This document shows positions 24,347 through 33,575 of a DNA stretch of 64,000 nucleotides, piece after piece. Below the pieces are notes generated by a model. The model was not told where the DNA came from. It saw only the letters and a program-made list of their open reading frames with translations, and made no database searches. Position numbers and translations under genes: made by a program. Position 1 is the stretch's first letter. Each line of letters opens with the position of its first letter. Source of the DNA: Mycolicibacterium gadium (GTDB lineage Bacteria > Actinomycetota > Actinomycetes > Mycobacteriales > Mycobacteriaceae); assembly GCF_010728925.1 (NCBI RefSeq), contig NZ_AP022608.1:3286001-3350000 (forward strand), written 5' to 3'.

Positions 24347-25507
24347 ATGAGCAGCTTCGTCGAGACCGAAGAACAGCAGGCGCTGCGCAAGGCAGTCGCC
24401 GCGATGGCCGCCAACTATGGCGAGAAGTACTACCTGGAGAAGGCCCGCGCTGGTGAGCACACCACCGAGTTATGGAGCGAGGCAGGCAAACTCGGCTTCA
24501 TCGGGGTGAACCTGCCCGAGGAGTACGGCGGCGGCGGGGCCGGAATGTACGAGCTGTCGCTGGTCATGGAGGAGATGTCTGCCGCCGGCTGCGCCCTGCT
24601 CTTGATGGTGGTCTCCCCCGCCATCAACGGCACCATCATCGCCAAGTTCGGCACCGAAGAGCAGAAGAAGCGCTGGATCCCGGGAATCGCCGACGGGTCG
24701 ATCACCATGGCGTTCGCGATCACCGAACCCGACGCGGGGTCGAACAGTCACAAGATCACCACCACCGCCCGCCGTGACGGCAGCGACTGGATTCTGTCAG
24801 GTCAGAAGGTGTACATCTCGGGCGTCGACCAAGCGCAGGCGGTGCTGGTCGTCGGCCGGACCGAAGATCACAAGACCGGCAACCTCAAGCCGGCACTGTT
24901 CGTCGTTCCGACCGATACCCCGGGCATGACGTGGACCAAGATCGACATGGAGATCGTCAGCCCCGAGAACCAGTTCCAGCTGTTCTTGGACGAGGTGCGA
25001 CTTCCCGCCGACGCGCTCGTCGGGTCCGAAGACGCGGCCATCGCGCAGCTGTTCGCCGGACTCAACCCGGAGCGCATCATGGGCGCCGCCAGCGCGGTGG
25101 GGATGGGCCGGTTCGCGATCAACAAGGCCACCGAGTACGTCAAGACGCGCCAGGTGTGGAAGACGCCGATCGGCGCGCATCAAGGACTGTCACACCCGTT
25201 GGCGCAGAACCACATCGAGATCGAGCTGGCGAAGCTGATGATGCAGAAGGCCGCTTCGCTGTACGACCTCGGCGACGACGTCGGCGCGGCCGAGGCCGCA
25301 AACATGGCCAAGTACGCGGCCGGTGAGGCGTCGGTGCGCGCGGTCGATCAGGCGGTGCAGTGCCTCGGCGGCAACGGCCTGACGAAGGAGTACGGCATCG
25401 CCTCGGTGCTGGTGGCGTCGCGGTTGGCCCGCATCGCACCCGTGAGCCGAGAGATGATCCTCAACTTCGTCGCGCAGACGTCCCTGGGTCTGCCCAGGTC
25501 GTACTGA
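24347..25507 (+). CDS. fadE12: Acyl-CoA dehydrogenase FadE12
   Basis: 386 residues, a second acyl-CoA dehydrogenase of the operon. It has the N-terminal helical domain, then LPEEYGGGGAGMYELSLVMEE, the FAD-region strand MAFAITEPDAGSNSHKI, and the C-terminal QAVQCLGGNGLTKEYGIASV. It is distinct from fadE13, so the pathway has two oxidation steps or two substrates. ATG at 24347 with AAGGAA 6 bp upstream; its stop shares one base with the echA7 start (TGATG). Confidence 0.9.
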   Translation: MSSFVETEEQQALRKAVAAMAANYGEKYYLEKARAGEHTTELWSEAGKLGFIGVNLPEEYGGGGAGMYELSLVMEEMSAAGCALLLMVVSPAINGTIIAKFGTEEQKKRWIPGIADGSITMAFAITEPDAGSNSHKITTTARRDGSDWILSGQKVYISGVDQAQAVLVVGRTEDHKTGNLKPALFVVPTDTPGMTWTKIDMEIVSPENQFQLFLDEVRLPADALVGSEDAAIAQLFAGLNPERIMGAASAVGMGRFAINKATEYVKTRQVWKTPIGAHQGLSHPLAQNHIEIELAKLMMQKAASLYDLGDDVGAAEAANMAKYAAGEASVRAVDQAVQCLGGNGLTKEYGIASVLVASRLARIAPVSREMILNFVAQTSLGLPRSY

Positions 25508-26277
25508 TGAGCGCGCTCGTCCGCTACTCCGTCGAGGGCAGTGTCGCGCGCCTCACGCTGGACTCGCCGGAGAACCGCAACGCGTTGTCGACCGCGCTGA
25601 TCGACCAGCTGCACCAGGGTCTGACCGACGCCACCACGGACGGCGGAGTCCGTGCGGTGGTGCTCGGCCACACCGGCGGAACCTTCTGCGCAGGAGCCGA
25701 TCTCGCACAAGCCTCAGGTGGTGACCCCGCCGATACCGCCGTCGAGCGCGCCCGCGAACTGACCCGGCTGCTGCGCAGGATCCTCGAACTGCCGATCCCG
25801 GTGATCGGCGCGATCGACGGACACGTCCGCGCCGGTGGGCTGGGCCTGGTGGGCGCATGCGACATCGCGGTCGCGGGCCAGGCGAGCACGTTCGCGTTGA
25901 CCGAAGCGCGCATTGGGGTTGCGCCGTCGATCATTTCGCTCACCCTGCTGCCGAAGCTGACGGCCCGCGCCGCGGGCCGCTACTTCGTGACCGGTGAGAA
26001 GTTCGGCGCCGTCGAGGCCGCCGACATCGGCCTGATCACCGTCGCCACCGACGACGTCGAGGCGACGGTGGCGGCCCTGGCCGCGGAGATCGGCAAGGCC
26101 TCGCCGCAGGGGTTGGCCGCCTCCAAGGCCCTGACGACCGCCTCGCTGCTGGCGGCGTTCGACCGGGACGCCGAGGCGTTGACGCGGCAGTCCGCCGAAT
26201 TGTTCGTCTCCGAAGAGGCCAGAGAGGGCATGATGGCGTTTCTGCAGAAGCGCCCGCCGAAGTGGGCGAGTCCCTAG
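25507..26277 (+). CDS. echA7: Enoyl-CoA hydratase/isomerase EchA7
   Basis: A 256-residue crotonase-fold protein. The oxyanion-hole segments are GTFCAGADL (about 60-68) and the helix after HVRAGGLGLVGACDI; EARIGVAP carries the Glu at the usual catalytic position. It would hydrate the enoyl-CoA made by the carboxylase and dehydrogenase steps (AtuE-like role, inferred). ATG at 25507 shares its A with the fadE12 stop. Last gene of the coupled operon. Confidence 0.88.
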   Translation: MSALVRYSVEGSVARLTLDSPENRNALSTALIDQLHQGLTDATTDGGVRAVVLGHTGGTFCAGADLAQASGGDPADTAVERARELTRLLRRILELPIPVIGAIDGHVRAGGLGLVGACDIAVAGQASTFALTEARIGVAPSIISLTLLPKLTARAAGRYFVTGEKFGAVEAADIGLITVATDDVEATVAALAAEIGKASPQGLAASKALTTASLLAAFDRDAEALTRQSAELFVSEEAREGMMAFLQKRPPKWASP

Positions 26278-26286
26278 GGAGACAGT

Positions 26287-27792
26287 GTGACCCCGGTACG
26301 ACGCGACGGGCTCGTGCTGGGGGCGATCCTGTTGCTCGCCACGGTCGTCCGCCTGGTCGGGTTGGCGGGGCGCGGCGAGTTCGACGACGATCAGGGCACC
26401 GAAATGCTCACCCTGTTGCATTGGGTGCGCGACGGCCAGATACCGCTGGTGGGACCGGAAGCGTCGTCCGGCACAGCGCACCACGGTGTCGCCTACTACT
26501 GGCTCCTGGCGCCCAGCGCGTTCATCAGCGACGTCGATCCTGCGCTGGTGGTGACGACCATCGCGCTCATCGGCATCGCCGGAGTGGCGGCGACGTGGTG
26601 GCTCGGCCGCACGGTGGGCGGCGCCCTGCCCGGCCATGTTGCGGCACTGCTGATGGCCATCAGCCCGTCGGCGATCGGCGCGTCGACGTTCCTGTGGAAC
26701 GCAAACATCGTCGGCCCGGTGGCCGCACTGGCGGCGGCCAGCGCATGGTATGCATGGCGCACGCGTGAACTCGGCTGGTGGGTATTGACCGCAGCCGCAA
26801 CGGTTCTCCTGGTCCACGCCCACCTGCTGGCGGTGCTGGCGGTACCACCCTTGATCGCCTTGTTCGTCGCCGATGCGCTTCGAATGCCCCGACGGTCAGT
26901 GCTCGGCGTAGTGGCCGCGACGGCGCTGATCATTGCTGCTGGACTCACCCCGGTTGCCATCCACGAACTGCGCACCGACTTCTCCGAAACACGCGGCGTG
27001 TGGGACTACCTCTTCGCCGAGAGCGTCGGGGTGAACAACTCGGTGGGGCAGCGAATCGGCGCCGTGCCTGTGATCTTCTGGCGCGTCCTCGCGTGGCCGG
27101 TGGCCGGAGATGTCGCGTCTGCTCCGCTTTGGGCGTTGCCGACAGTCTTCGTCACCGTAGTGGCGCTGGCCATCGCCGCAGTCGGAGCGCAGGGCATCGC
27201 ACGGTGCTTCGGACGCTGGACGGTGCTCACGACGGTATGGGCGATCGCCGCGCTGACGGTCGTCGCACCGACTCTGGCCGTGATCCACCCAGGTCTGCCG
27301 AGAGATCAGTACCACTCCTGGCTTGATCCGATCACGTTCGTCGCCATCGGTATTGGTGCCGACTGGATGTGGTCGGCCCGGTCGGCTCTCGTGCGGTCCG
27401 GGGCGGTCGCGGTGGTCGCCGTCTGCGCGGTTTCGTCGATTCTCGTGTTGCCCTCGTTCTCAGTGTCGGAAAGGGGATGGTCGCACGCCGCGCAGGCAGC
27501 CGAGACGATCAAACCCGCACTCGGGGACGCGCCGACAGCGGTCATCGGAGTCAACAAATCCGGCGGCGCAATTGGCTTTCCGCTGAGCCGCGACGGCGTG
27601 ACGATCGTCGACCCGCCGAACGCGACATTCCTTGTCGTGACATGTGATCCGCTTTTCGAGCGCTCGATCGGATTGGCTTGCGGCGGACCAGCAGAGGCGG
27701 CAGAGGCCGCTCTGGTCAGCTTTCCGGTGAAAGACGGATCGTGCTTCTACAACGGTCCGAGAAGGCACGTGTGCATCCTGACGCGGAATTGA
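26287..27792 (+). CDS. GT39/ArnT-like membrane glycosyltransferase
   Basis: A 501-residue polytopic protein with about 10-12 hydrophobic segments. The first luminal loop has the acidic pair expected of protein mannosyltransferase/ArnT-type GT-C enzymes (GEFDDDQGTEMLTLLHW, about 31-47). A soluble C-terminal part with several cysteines follows residue 400. GT-C enzymes transfer sugars from polyprenyl phosphate donors on the outer face of the membrane; acceptor and donor are unknown. It starts with GTG 9 bp after echA7, but its product has no obvious link to that pathway. Confidence 0.75.
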   Translation: MTPVRRDGLVLGAILLLATVVRLVGLAGRGEFDDDQGTEMLTLLHWVRDGQIPLVGPEASSGTAHHGVAYYWLLAPSAFISDVDPALVVTTIALIGIAGVAATWWLGRTVGGALPGHVAALLMAISPSAIGASTFLWNANIVGPVAALAAASAWYAWRTRELGWWVLTAAATVLLVHAHLLAVLAVPPLIALFVADALRMPRRSVLGVVAATALIIAAGLTPVAIHELRTDFSETRGVWDYLFAESVGVNNSVGQRIGAVPVIFWRVLAWPVAGDVASAPLWALPTVFVTVVALAIAAVGAQGIARCFGRWTVLTTVWAIAALTVVAPTLAVIHPGLPRDQYHSWLDPITFVAIGIGADWMWSARSALVRSGAVAVVAVCAVSSILVLPSFSVSERGWSHAAQAAETIKPALGDAPTAVIGVNKSGGAIGFPLSRDGVTIVDPPNATFLVVTCDPLFERSIGLACGGPAEAAEAALVSFPVKDGSCFYNGPRRHVCILTRN

Positions 27793-27866
27793 CTTCGATT
27801 GCGGAGCACACCAGGTCCTCACGGAGTACACTTCGCCAATCAGCAAGTGATGCGGAGGTCCGCCGA

Positions 27867-28268
27867 ATGGACATGGACTGGGCATTCACTCCGCCACCGA
27901 AGCATGGCCTTCGATCTAACGAACGCGGCAAGGAACTCAAACCACTCGCCATCGCAGTGATATGTGGTGCCGCAACGACGGCGATCGTGGCGGGTTGCGC
28001 GCTCGGAGCAGCAGCGGGTTCCGCGACACCTGACTCGGCGCCCCCGGAACAACCTCCACCGTTGCCGACCGCGCTACCGACTTTCTTTCCGCTGCCCACC
28101 GCGCCGTTCTTTCCCCTGCCGACCGCACTTCCGCAATTCCCCGCACCGACCGCACCGCGGGCCAACACACCGCTCCCCACCGCACCGTTGCCCACAGCGC
28201 CGCTCCCCGCCGCACCACTACCCACAGGACCGCTGCCCACTGCGCCGCTGCCTACGGCGAACAGATAG
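27867..28268 (+). CDS. Membrane-anchored Pro-rich repeat protein
   Basis: A 133-residue protein. A short cytoplasmic N-terminus (MDMDWAFTPPPKHGLRSNER) leads to one hydrophobic segment (about 28-52, LAIAVICGAATTAIVAGCAL). The second half is made of LPTAP-type repeats (PTALPTFFPLPTAPFFPLP, then PLPTAPLP repeats to the end). No enzyme domain. The tail is probably an extended wall-spanning stalk. Start ATG at 27867 with GGAGG 8 bp upstream; an ATG two codons later is possible. Confidence 0.65.
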   Translation: MDMDWAFTPPPKHGLRSNERGKELKPLAIAVICGAATTAIVAGCALGAAAGSATPDSAPPEQPPPLPTALPTFFPLPTAPFFPLPTALPQFPAPTAPRANTPLPTAPLPTAPLPAAPLPTGPLPTAPLPTANR

Positions 28269-28283
28269 CTTCGGCCGCCCTGC

Positions 28284-29045
28284 ATGGCGAAACGGGTCCT
28301 GGTCACCGGGGCGACCGGCACGCTCGGTCGACACGTGTTGCCCGCGGCCATCGCAGCCGGTTACGACGTCTACGCGCTGAGTCGGCGCAACCAACCTGAC
28401 AGCGGCGAATTACCTTGGCGGCGAGCCGATCTGCTCGCGGGCAGCGGAGTCGATGCGGCGGTCGACGGGGTGGACGTGATCGTCAACTGTGCCACGCAGC
28501 CGACCCGCGACAAGGACGTCACCTCGATGCAGCACCTGACATCGGCGGTGCGACGCGGCGGCGTCGGCCACCTCGTGCACGTATCGATCGTCGGTATCGA
28601 CCGAATCCCGTTGCCCTACTACCGGACCAAGGTCCGCGTCGAGCAAGCACTGGAGGACTCCGGCGTCGCCCATACGGTGCTGCGCGCCACCCAGTTCCAC
28701 GACCTGATCGCGACCAGCTTCGGTGTCCAGCGGTACTCACCCGTGCTGTGGGCGCTGCGCGGCGTCAGCTTCCAGCCGATCGACACCCGCGACGTCGCGC
28801 GTCGGCTCGTCGAGCTGATCGATTCCGACCCGTCGGGCCGGGTGCCCGACATCGGCGGACCGACGGTGCACACGCATGCCGAGTTGGGGCGGATGTACCT
28901 GGCCGCGCGTGGGGGCCGTCGCAAAGTGTTGGCCGCCCCCATCCCGGGACGCATCGTTGCCGCCTACCGATCGGGCGCGCACCTCGCACCCCAGCACCCC
29001 GTCGGCACCATCGATTTTGCCGACTACTTGGCCGGCGCGGAATAA
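28284..29045 (+). CDS. NmrA/atypical SDR NAD(P)-binding protein
   Basis: 253 residues with the N-terminal Rossmann motif VLVTGATGTLGRHVL (5-19), then VIVNCATQPTRDKDV and VHVSIVGIDRIPLPYYRTK. It resembles the NmrA/NAD(P)H-binding family (atypical SDRs), many of which are redox sensors and not enzymes. It starts 15 bp after the Pro-rich protein gene on the same strand. Substrate unknown. Confidence 0.78.
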   Translation: MAKRVLVTGATGTLGRHVLPAAIAAGYDVYALSRRNQPDSGELPWRRADLLAGSGVDAAVDGVDVIVNCATQPTRDKDVTSMQHLTSAVRRGGVGHLVHVSIVGIDRIPLPYYRTKVRVEQALEDSGVAHTVLRATQFHDLIATSFGVQRYSPVLWALRGVSFQPIDTRDVARRLVELIDSDPSGRVPDIGGPTVHTHAELGRMYLAARGGRRKVLAAPIPGRIVAAYRSGAHLAPQHPVGTIDFADYLAGAE

Positions 29046-29140
29046 AGTTTGCTTATCTATCTGATTCGCCGGCATCGATTGAGTGCACAGTTTGGACATC
29101 GGCCTTGCATGTGCCAGCGTTCGTCGTAGGCTCGTCGGTG

Positions 29141-29785
29141 ATGAGCGTTCCGCGAAGAACAGATGGTCTTGATGAGCGCCTGCGCAACGAACAGATGGCC
29201 GGGATGAGCACTCCAGCGTCGCGGAACGGCTCAAGGCGCGCTGCAGACACCGATCGTATCCACATGGCGCAGCTCCTCACCGATGCCGCTGCCCAGGGCC
29301 GACTGCCGCTGAACGAATACGAAGAACGCCTGACCAGGGCCTACGCCGCGCAGACATATGACGAACTCGATCGGCTTTCCGCGGACCTGCCCGGTTCCGT
29401 CTCGGCCGGTCCCAGCGGCGGGCCGGTGCGGCCTGCGCCGTCGACGATGCTGCTGGCGATCATGAGCGGGTTCGAGCGTCGCGGCCGGTGGAACGTGCCG
29501 AAGCGGATGACCACCTTTGCTCTCTTCGGCGGCGGCGTGGTGGATTTGCGGTACGCCGACTTCACCTCACCGGAAGTCGAGATCCACTCCTACTCGATCT
29601 TCGGCGGCCAGACCATCTTGGTGCCGCCGGAGGTGAACGTGGACCTGCGCGGTGTCGGGGTGATGGGATCCTTCGACCAGAGCGTGAGCGGAGAAGGTTC
29701 GCCGGGAGCGCCGTGCGTGCGCATCCGCGGCTTCTCGCTGTGGGGCAGCGTCGGCGTCAAGCGCAGGAAGCGCAAGCCGGTCTAG
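29141..29785 (+). CDS. DUF1707 SHOCT-like protein with LiaF-like C-terminus
   Basis: 214 residues. The DUF1707 segment (about 32-82: DTDRIHMAQLLTDAAAQGRL, then YEERLTRAYAAQTYDELDRL) is a small helical module common in actinobacterial envelope proteins. The C-terminal half is the beta-rich LiaF/cell-wall-active-antibiotics-response fold (FALFGGGVVDLRYADF; GVGVMGSFDQSVSG; RIRGFSLWGSVGVKR). It has no membrane segment. It resembles M. tuberculosis Rv0966c in layout. The start is uncertain; in-frame ATG codons at 29194 and 29203 are alternatives because no strong ribosome-binding site precedes 29141. Confidence 0.75.
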   Translation: MSVPRRTDGLDERLRNEQMAGMSTPASRNGSRRAADTDRIHMAQLLTDAAAQGRLPLNEYEERLTRAYAAQTYDELDRLSADLPGSVSAGPSGGPVRPAPSTMLLAIMSGFERRGRWNVPKRMTTFALFGGGVVDLRYADFTSPEVEIHSYSIFGGQTILVPPEVNVDLRGVGVMGSFDQSVSGEGSPGAPCVRIRGFSLWGSVGVKRRKRKPV

Positions 29786-29806
29786 CGGCGCGCAAGCCGC
29801 GCCTGC

Positions 29807-31786
29807 TCAACGCCGACGCCGCGACCGCAGGTAGTCGCCGACGACGGCGGCACCCAGCCCGTCGAGATCGGGCACCACGACGCGTCCCTCGACACGACGC
29901 GCCACCTGATCGATGAACTTGGCCAGCCCCGGATCACTGCCCAACCGGAAGATCGTCACCTGCGCACCCAGCCCCGCCATATCGTCGAATCCCTTGACCG
30001 TGTGGGCGATGGTGCGGGGATGTGGCGGATAGTCGAAGAACACCTGAGGACCGTTTTCGGCACCACCCGAGTAATTCTCCAGGTGTGCGGTGGGTTCACC
30101 GTCGGTCACCACAAGCAGCACCGGCTGCGCGTTGGGATGGCGGCGCAGGTGCCTACCCGCCAGTGCGAGCGCATGGTGCAGGTTGGTGCCCTGCTCGTAC
30201 ACGCCTTCCAGACCGGTCAGCTCCGCGGTGGACACGGTGCGCGCATATCGGCCGAAGGCGATGATCTGCAGCGCATCCGAGCGAAACCGCGTACTGACGA
30301 GGTGGCTCAGCGCCAGCGCCGTGCGCTTCATCGGCAGCCAGCGGTTCTCCATCACCATAGAAAATGACGTGTCGACCAGCAGAGCTACCGCGGCCTGGGT
30401 GCGGGTCTCGGTCTCGGAGATCTCCACATCGTCGACGGCGAACTTCAACGGCATGTCGACGCCGCCGGTGCCAGCCTGGCGCAGCACCGTGTTCGTCAAC
30501 GTGCGGGTGACGTTCCAGGGTTCGGTGTCACCGAATGCCCACGGTCGCGTCGCGCCGGTGAGCTCTCCGGCCGCACCCGCGCGACGGGTCTCGCGCTCGC
30601 CGTGTCGCCCTGAAAGTTGCTGTGCCACATCGCGAAGCGCAGCCTGTCCCAGCTGTCGCATCGCCTTGGGAGACAGCCGCCACTGCCCGTCCGAGCCGCG
30701 GTCCAGAAATCCCTGGTCCATCAGCGCCCGCTCGAGTTCGGCCAGCGTCTTGGCGTCGATCGCGGCCTCGTCGCCCAGTTGGCGAGCGAGCATATCGAGA
30801 TCGACATCCTCCATCGTGGCGCCCGCGTAACTCTGCGAAAGCGACTCTGCGAGCTCCTCCAGTTCGGCGATGTCGGCCATCGCCTGGGTGCCCTCACCCA
30901 TGCCCATCGGATTGTCACCGGAGAACCGCGACGAACCATCCCAGTCTTCGCCCGGCCGGGCCGCCTGTAGGTGGCCGTCGAGCCGGTTGAGCGCATTCAT
31001 CAGCGACGGTGATCCAAATGCCTGCTGCGCCAGCGCATCAAGCTCAGCGCGTTGATCAGCCGACAGGCTGTTACGGAAACGCTGTGCGGCGGCGGCACGC
31101 TTGGCCAAAGAGTCCAGCAGCTCCTCGACGTTGCGCGGGTTCTCCGGGAAGAACTCGCCGTGCTTGTCCATGAAGTTTTGAAAATCTTCCTGCGTGTCGT
31201 TGCCCTGCGCATGCTTGTCCAGCAGGTCGTTGAGATCGTCGAGCATCTCGTTGACACGTTGGCGGTCTTCGTCGGTGGCGTTCTCCATCGCCTGCTTCAT
31301 GCCCGCGAAGCGCTGGTCGAGCATCTCGCGGCCGAGGAGATCCTTGATCTGGTCGTATTTTTCGCGCGCCTCTGCACTGCGCCAGTCATAGTCGGAGAGC
31401 TCCTGCACGGCCTTCGCCGGCGAGGGCGGCAACGACTCGATGCGCATCTCGTTGAACCGCGCGTCGTCGTCCAGCGCACGCGCCAGCTCCTTGCGCTCGG
31501 CGAGCACCGCGTCGTCCAGCAGCTTCTTGATCTCCTGCAGGGTGCCGTCGAGGTTGTTGCGCTGCAACAGTTCCCGGCGCCGCCGGTTGGCCTCGGCGGC
31601 GAGCTTGTCGGCGCCGCGCATGTTCTGCGTGCCGCGCCGCATGAGCTCCGACAGCGCGCGCCGGGGTGAGCTGCCCTCCATGACGTCCTGGCCGATCTGC
31701 TCGAGCGCCTCGCGCAGGTCGATCGGCGGCGCCAGCGGATCGGGTCCGCCGGTGTATCGCGAATATCGCGATGTGCGTTTAGCCAT
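29807..31786 (-). CDS. VWA domain protein partner of the MoxR-type ATPase
   Basis: 659 residues. The first 430 residues are helical and highly charged (RKELARALDDDARFNEM; LLGREMLDQRFAGMKQ). The C-terminal third is a von Willebrand A domain with an intact MIDAS-like motif (LLVDTSFSMVMENRW, then a Thr/Gly region, then VVTDGEP). VWA proteins of this kind work with AAA+ MoxR/chelatase-type ATPases in metal insertion or complex assembly. The start at 31786 overlaps the ATPase gene stop by 8 bp; the M. tuberculosis pair is Rv0958-Rv0959. The client is unknown. Confidence 0.82.
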   Translation of the reverse strand: MAKRTSRYSRYTGGPDPLAPPIDLREALEQIGQDVMEGSSPRRALSELMRRGTQNMRGADKLAAEANRRRRELLQRNNLDGTLQEIKKLLDDAVLAERKELARALDDDARFNEMRIESLPPSPAKAVQELSDYDWRSAEAREKYDQIKDLLGREMLDQRFAGMKQAMENATDEDRQRVNEMLDDLNDLLDKHAQGNDTQEDFQNFMDKHGEFFPENPRNVEELLDSLAKRAAAAQRFRNSLSADQRAELDALAQQAFGSPSLMNALNRLDGHLQAARPGEDWDGSSRFSGDNPMGMGEGTQAMADIAELEELAESLSQSYAGATMEDVDLDMLARQLGDEAAIDAKTLAELERALMDQGFLDRGSDGQWRLSPKAMRQLGQAALRDVAQQLSGRHGERETRRAGAAGELTGATRPWAFGDTEPWNVTRTLTNTVLRQAGTGGVDMPLKFAVDDVEISETETRTQAAVALLVDTSFSMVMENRWLPMKRTALALSHLVSTRFRSDALQIIAFGRYARTVSTAELTGLEGVYEQGTNLHHALALAGRHLRRHPNAQPVLLVVTDGEPTAHLENYSGGAENGPQVFFDYPPHPRTIAHTVKGFDDMAGLGAQVTIFRLGSDPGLAKFIDQVARRVEGRVVVPDLDGLGAAVVGDYLRSRRRR

Positions 31787-33161
31787 AGACGGTTTCGCCT
31801 TCTGAGGACACCTTGTCGATCCGTTTGGCCAGATACAGCGCCTCGAGCGCCATCTCGACGGCCGCCGCGCGCTGTCCGTCCGTCGTCGCCTCGAGCCGCT
31901 GCTGGATCTCGGCGATCGCCGGAACCTCGGGGACCGCTGCCAGCACGTCACGGGAGGACACGCGCTCACCGGTGGTCACCGCGGAACCGTTCTCGATCGC
32001 CATCACCAGCGGCCCGACATCGATGCCGCCGAGCAGCCGCTGCGCGGTGTCCGCGGTGGCACGGCGCAGCAGGTGTTCGAGCACGGCCTGTTCGCGGCCT
32101 TCCTCGCCGGATTCGAACTCCAGCTTGCCGCGCAGCACATCGATCACCGTCGAGAGGTCGACGACGCGCGCCACCGGATCCTGCTCGCCGAGGATGGCCG
32201 CACGGTGCCGCGCCGAGGCGGCGACCGTTTCCGCAGCCGCGATCGCGAAGCGCGCCGACACACCGGACCGCTGGTCAATGGACCGCGACTCCCGCAGGTA
32301 GCGCGCGAACCGGGCGAGCACGTGCACCAGGTACTCGGGCACCTCGGAGGCGAGGTTGGCCTCCTGCTTGATGACGCCGACCTCGGCCTCGAGTTCGTAC
32401 GGGTAGTGGGTGCGGATCTCGGCGCCGAAGCGATCCTTCAGCGGCGTGATGATGCGGCCGCGGTTGGTGTAGTCCTCGGGGTTGGCGCTGGCGACGACGA
32501 GGACGTCGAGCGGCAGCCGCAGCGTGTAACCGCGCACCTGGATGTCGCGTTCCTCCATCACGTTGAGCATCGACACCTGGATGCGCTCCGCGAGGTCGGG
32601 CAACTCGTTGATCGCGACGATGCCTCGGTGCGCCCGCGGGATGAGGCCGTAGGCGATGGTCTCGGGGTCGCCGAGGCTGCGGCCCTCGGCCACCTTGATC
32701 GGATCGATGTCGCCGACCAGGTCGGCCACGCTGGTATCCGGAGTCGCCAGCTTCTCGGTGTAGCGCTCGCTGCGATGTCGCCACTCGACGGGCAGGTCGT
32801 CGCCCGAGTCGGCGGCCCGACGGATGGACTCGGGGGTGATCGGCGAGTACGGATGCTCGTTCAGTTCCGAACCGGCGATGACGGGGGTCCACTCGTCGAG
32901 CAGGCCGGTCAGTGCGCGTAGCAGACGCGTCTTACCCTGCCCGCGTTCGCCGAGCAGCACCACGTCGTGCTCGGCGATCAGGGCCCGTTCCAGCTGCGGG
33001 ATCACGGTGTCCTCGAAGCCCAGGATGCCCGGCCACGCGTCGAGACCCTCGGCCAGCGCGGCCAGCAAGTTCTCGCGGATTTCGGCCTTGACGCCCCGCT
33101 CGACGTGACCGGAGGCCCTCAGCTCGGCAACGGTCCGGGGCAAATCGTTAGGTGATGTCAC
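31779..33161 (-). CDS. MoxR/magnesium chelatase-like AAA+ ATPase
   Basis: 460 residues. Walker A is VVLLGERGQGKTRLL (about 68-82). The Walker B strand reads GIVAINELPDL, where MoxR/chelatase ATPases have an Asp-Glu pair, so the Asp is replaced by Asn. Sensor 1 is VVASANPEDY, and arginine-finger region GRIITPLKDRFGAEI follows. The C-terminal lid domain is present. It forms a translationally coupled pair with the VWA gene. The family remodels or loads metal into partners; this system's function is not established. Confidence 0.85.
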   Translation of the reverse strand: MTSPNDLPRTVAELRASGHVERGVKAEIRENLLAALAEGLDAWPGILGFEDTVIPQLERALIAEHDVVLLGERGQGKTRLLRALTGLLDEWTPVIAGSELNEHPYSPITPESIRRAADSGDDLPVEWRHRSERYTEKLATPDTSVADLVGDIDPIKVAEGRSLGDPETIAYGLIPRAHRGIVAINELPDLAERIQVSMLNVMEERDIQVRGYTLRLPLDVLVVASANPEDYTNRGRIITPLKDRFGAEIRTHYPYELEAEVGVIKQEANLASEVPEYLVHVLARFARYLRESRSIDQRSGVSARFAIAAAETVAASARHRAAILGEQDPVARVVDLSTVIDVLRGKLEFESGEEGREQAVLEHLLRRATADTAQRLLGGIDVGPLVMAIENGSAVTTGERVSSRDVLAAVPEVPAIAEIQQRLEATTDGQRAAAVEMALEALYLAKRIDKVSSEGETVYG

Positions 33162-33315
33162 AACTCCACGCTACGACTTGTGTCCCGAACGTGCGTGTCC
33201 CCGGTGGACACGCCGTTAATCCGTCACATTCTGCGCACGCTCAGCAGCCTTGCTCTGCATAAAACGGTCGCCGGCGGGCATCCTTCGGGGAGTAGTCGAT
33301 CAAGGAGCGTCCATC

Positions 33316-33573
33316 ATGCCGAACCCGTCCATCAAGAACGAGAAGCTGTACGAAGACCTGCGCGAACAGGGCAACTCGAAGCAGAAGTCCGCCAGGATCG
33401 CCAACGCAGCCGCGGCGCGCGGCAAGTCGGCCGTCGGGCGCAAGGGTGGGAAATCCGGGTCATACGACGACTGGACGGTCGCGGACCTGAAGAAGCGCGC
33501 CAAGGAGATCGGTATCTCCGGCTACTCATCGCTGACCAAGTCGAAGCTGATCGACAAGATCCGCAACTCCTAG
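33316..33573 (+). CDS. Small Rho-N/SAP-like domain protein
   Basis: 85 residues. A basic N-terminal half (NEKLYEDLREQGNSKQKSAR, AAARGKSAVGRKGGKSG) resembles the DUF7218 type. A C-terminal Rho N-terminal/SAP-like helix-extended-helix follows (TVADLKKRAKEIGISGYSSL, then TKSKLIDKIRNS). Such domains bind nucleic acid. GGAG lies 8 bp before the ATG at 33316. Divergent from the MoxR gene; followed at once by a long hairpin. The product would be an abundant small DNA- or RNA-binding protein, which is inference. Confidence 0.8.
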   Translation: MPNPSIKNEKLYEDLREQGNSKQKSARIANAAAARGKSAVGRKGGKSGSYDDWTVADLKKRAKEIGISGYSSLTKSKLIDKIRNS

Positions 33574-33575
33574 CG

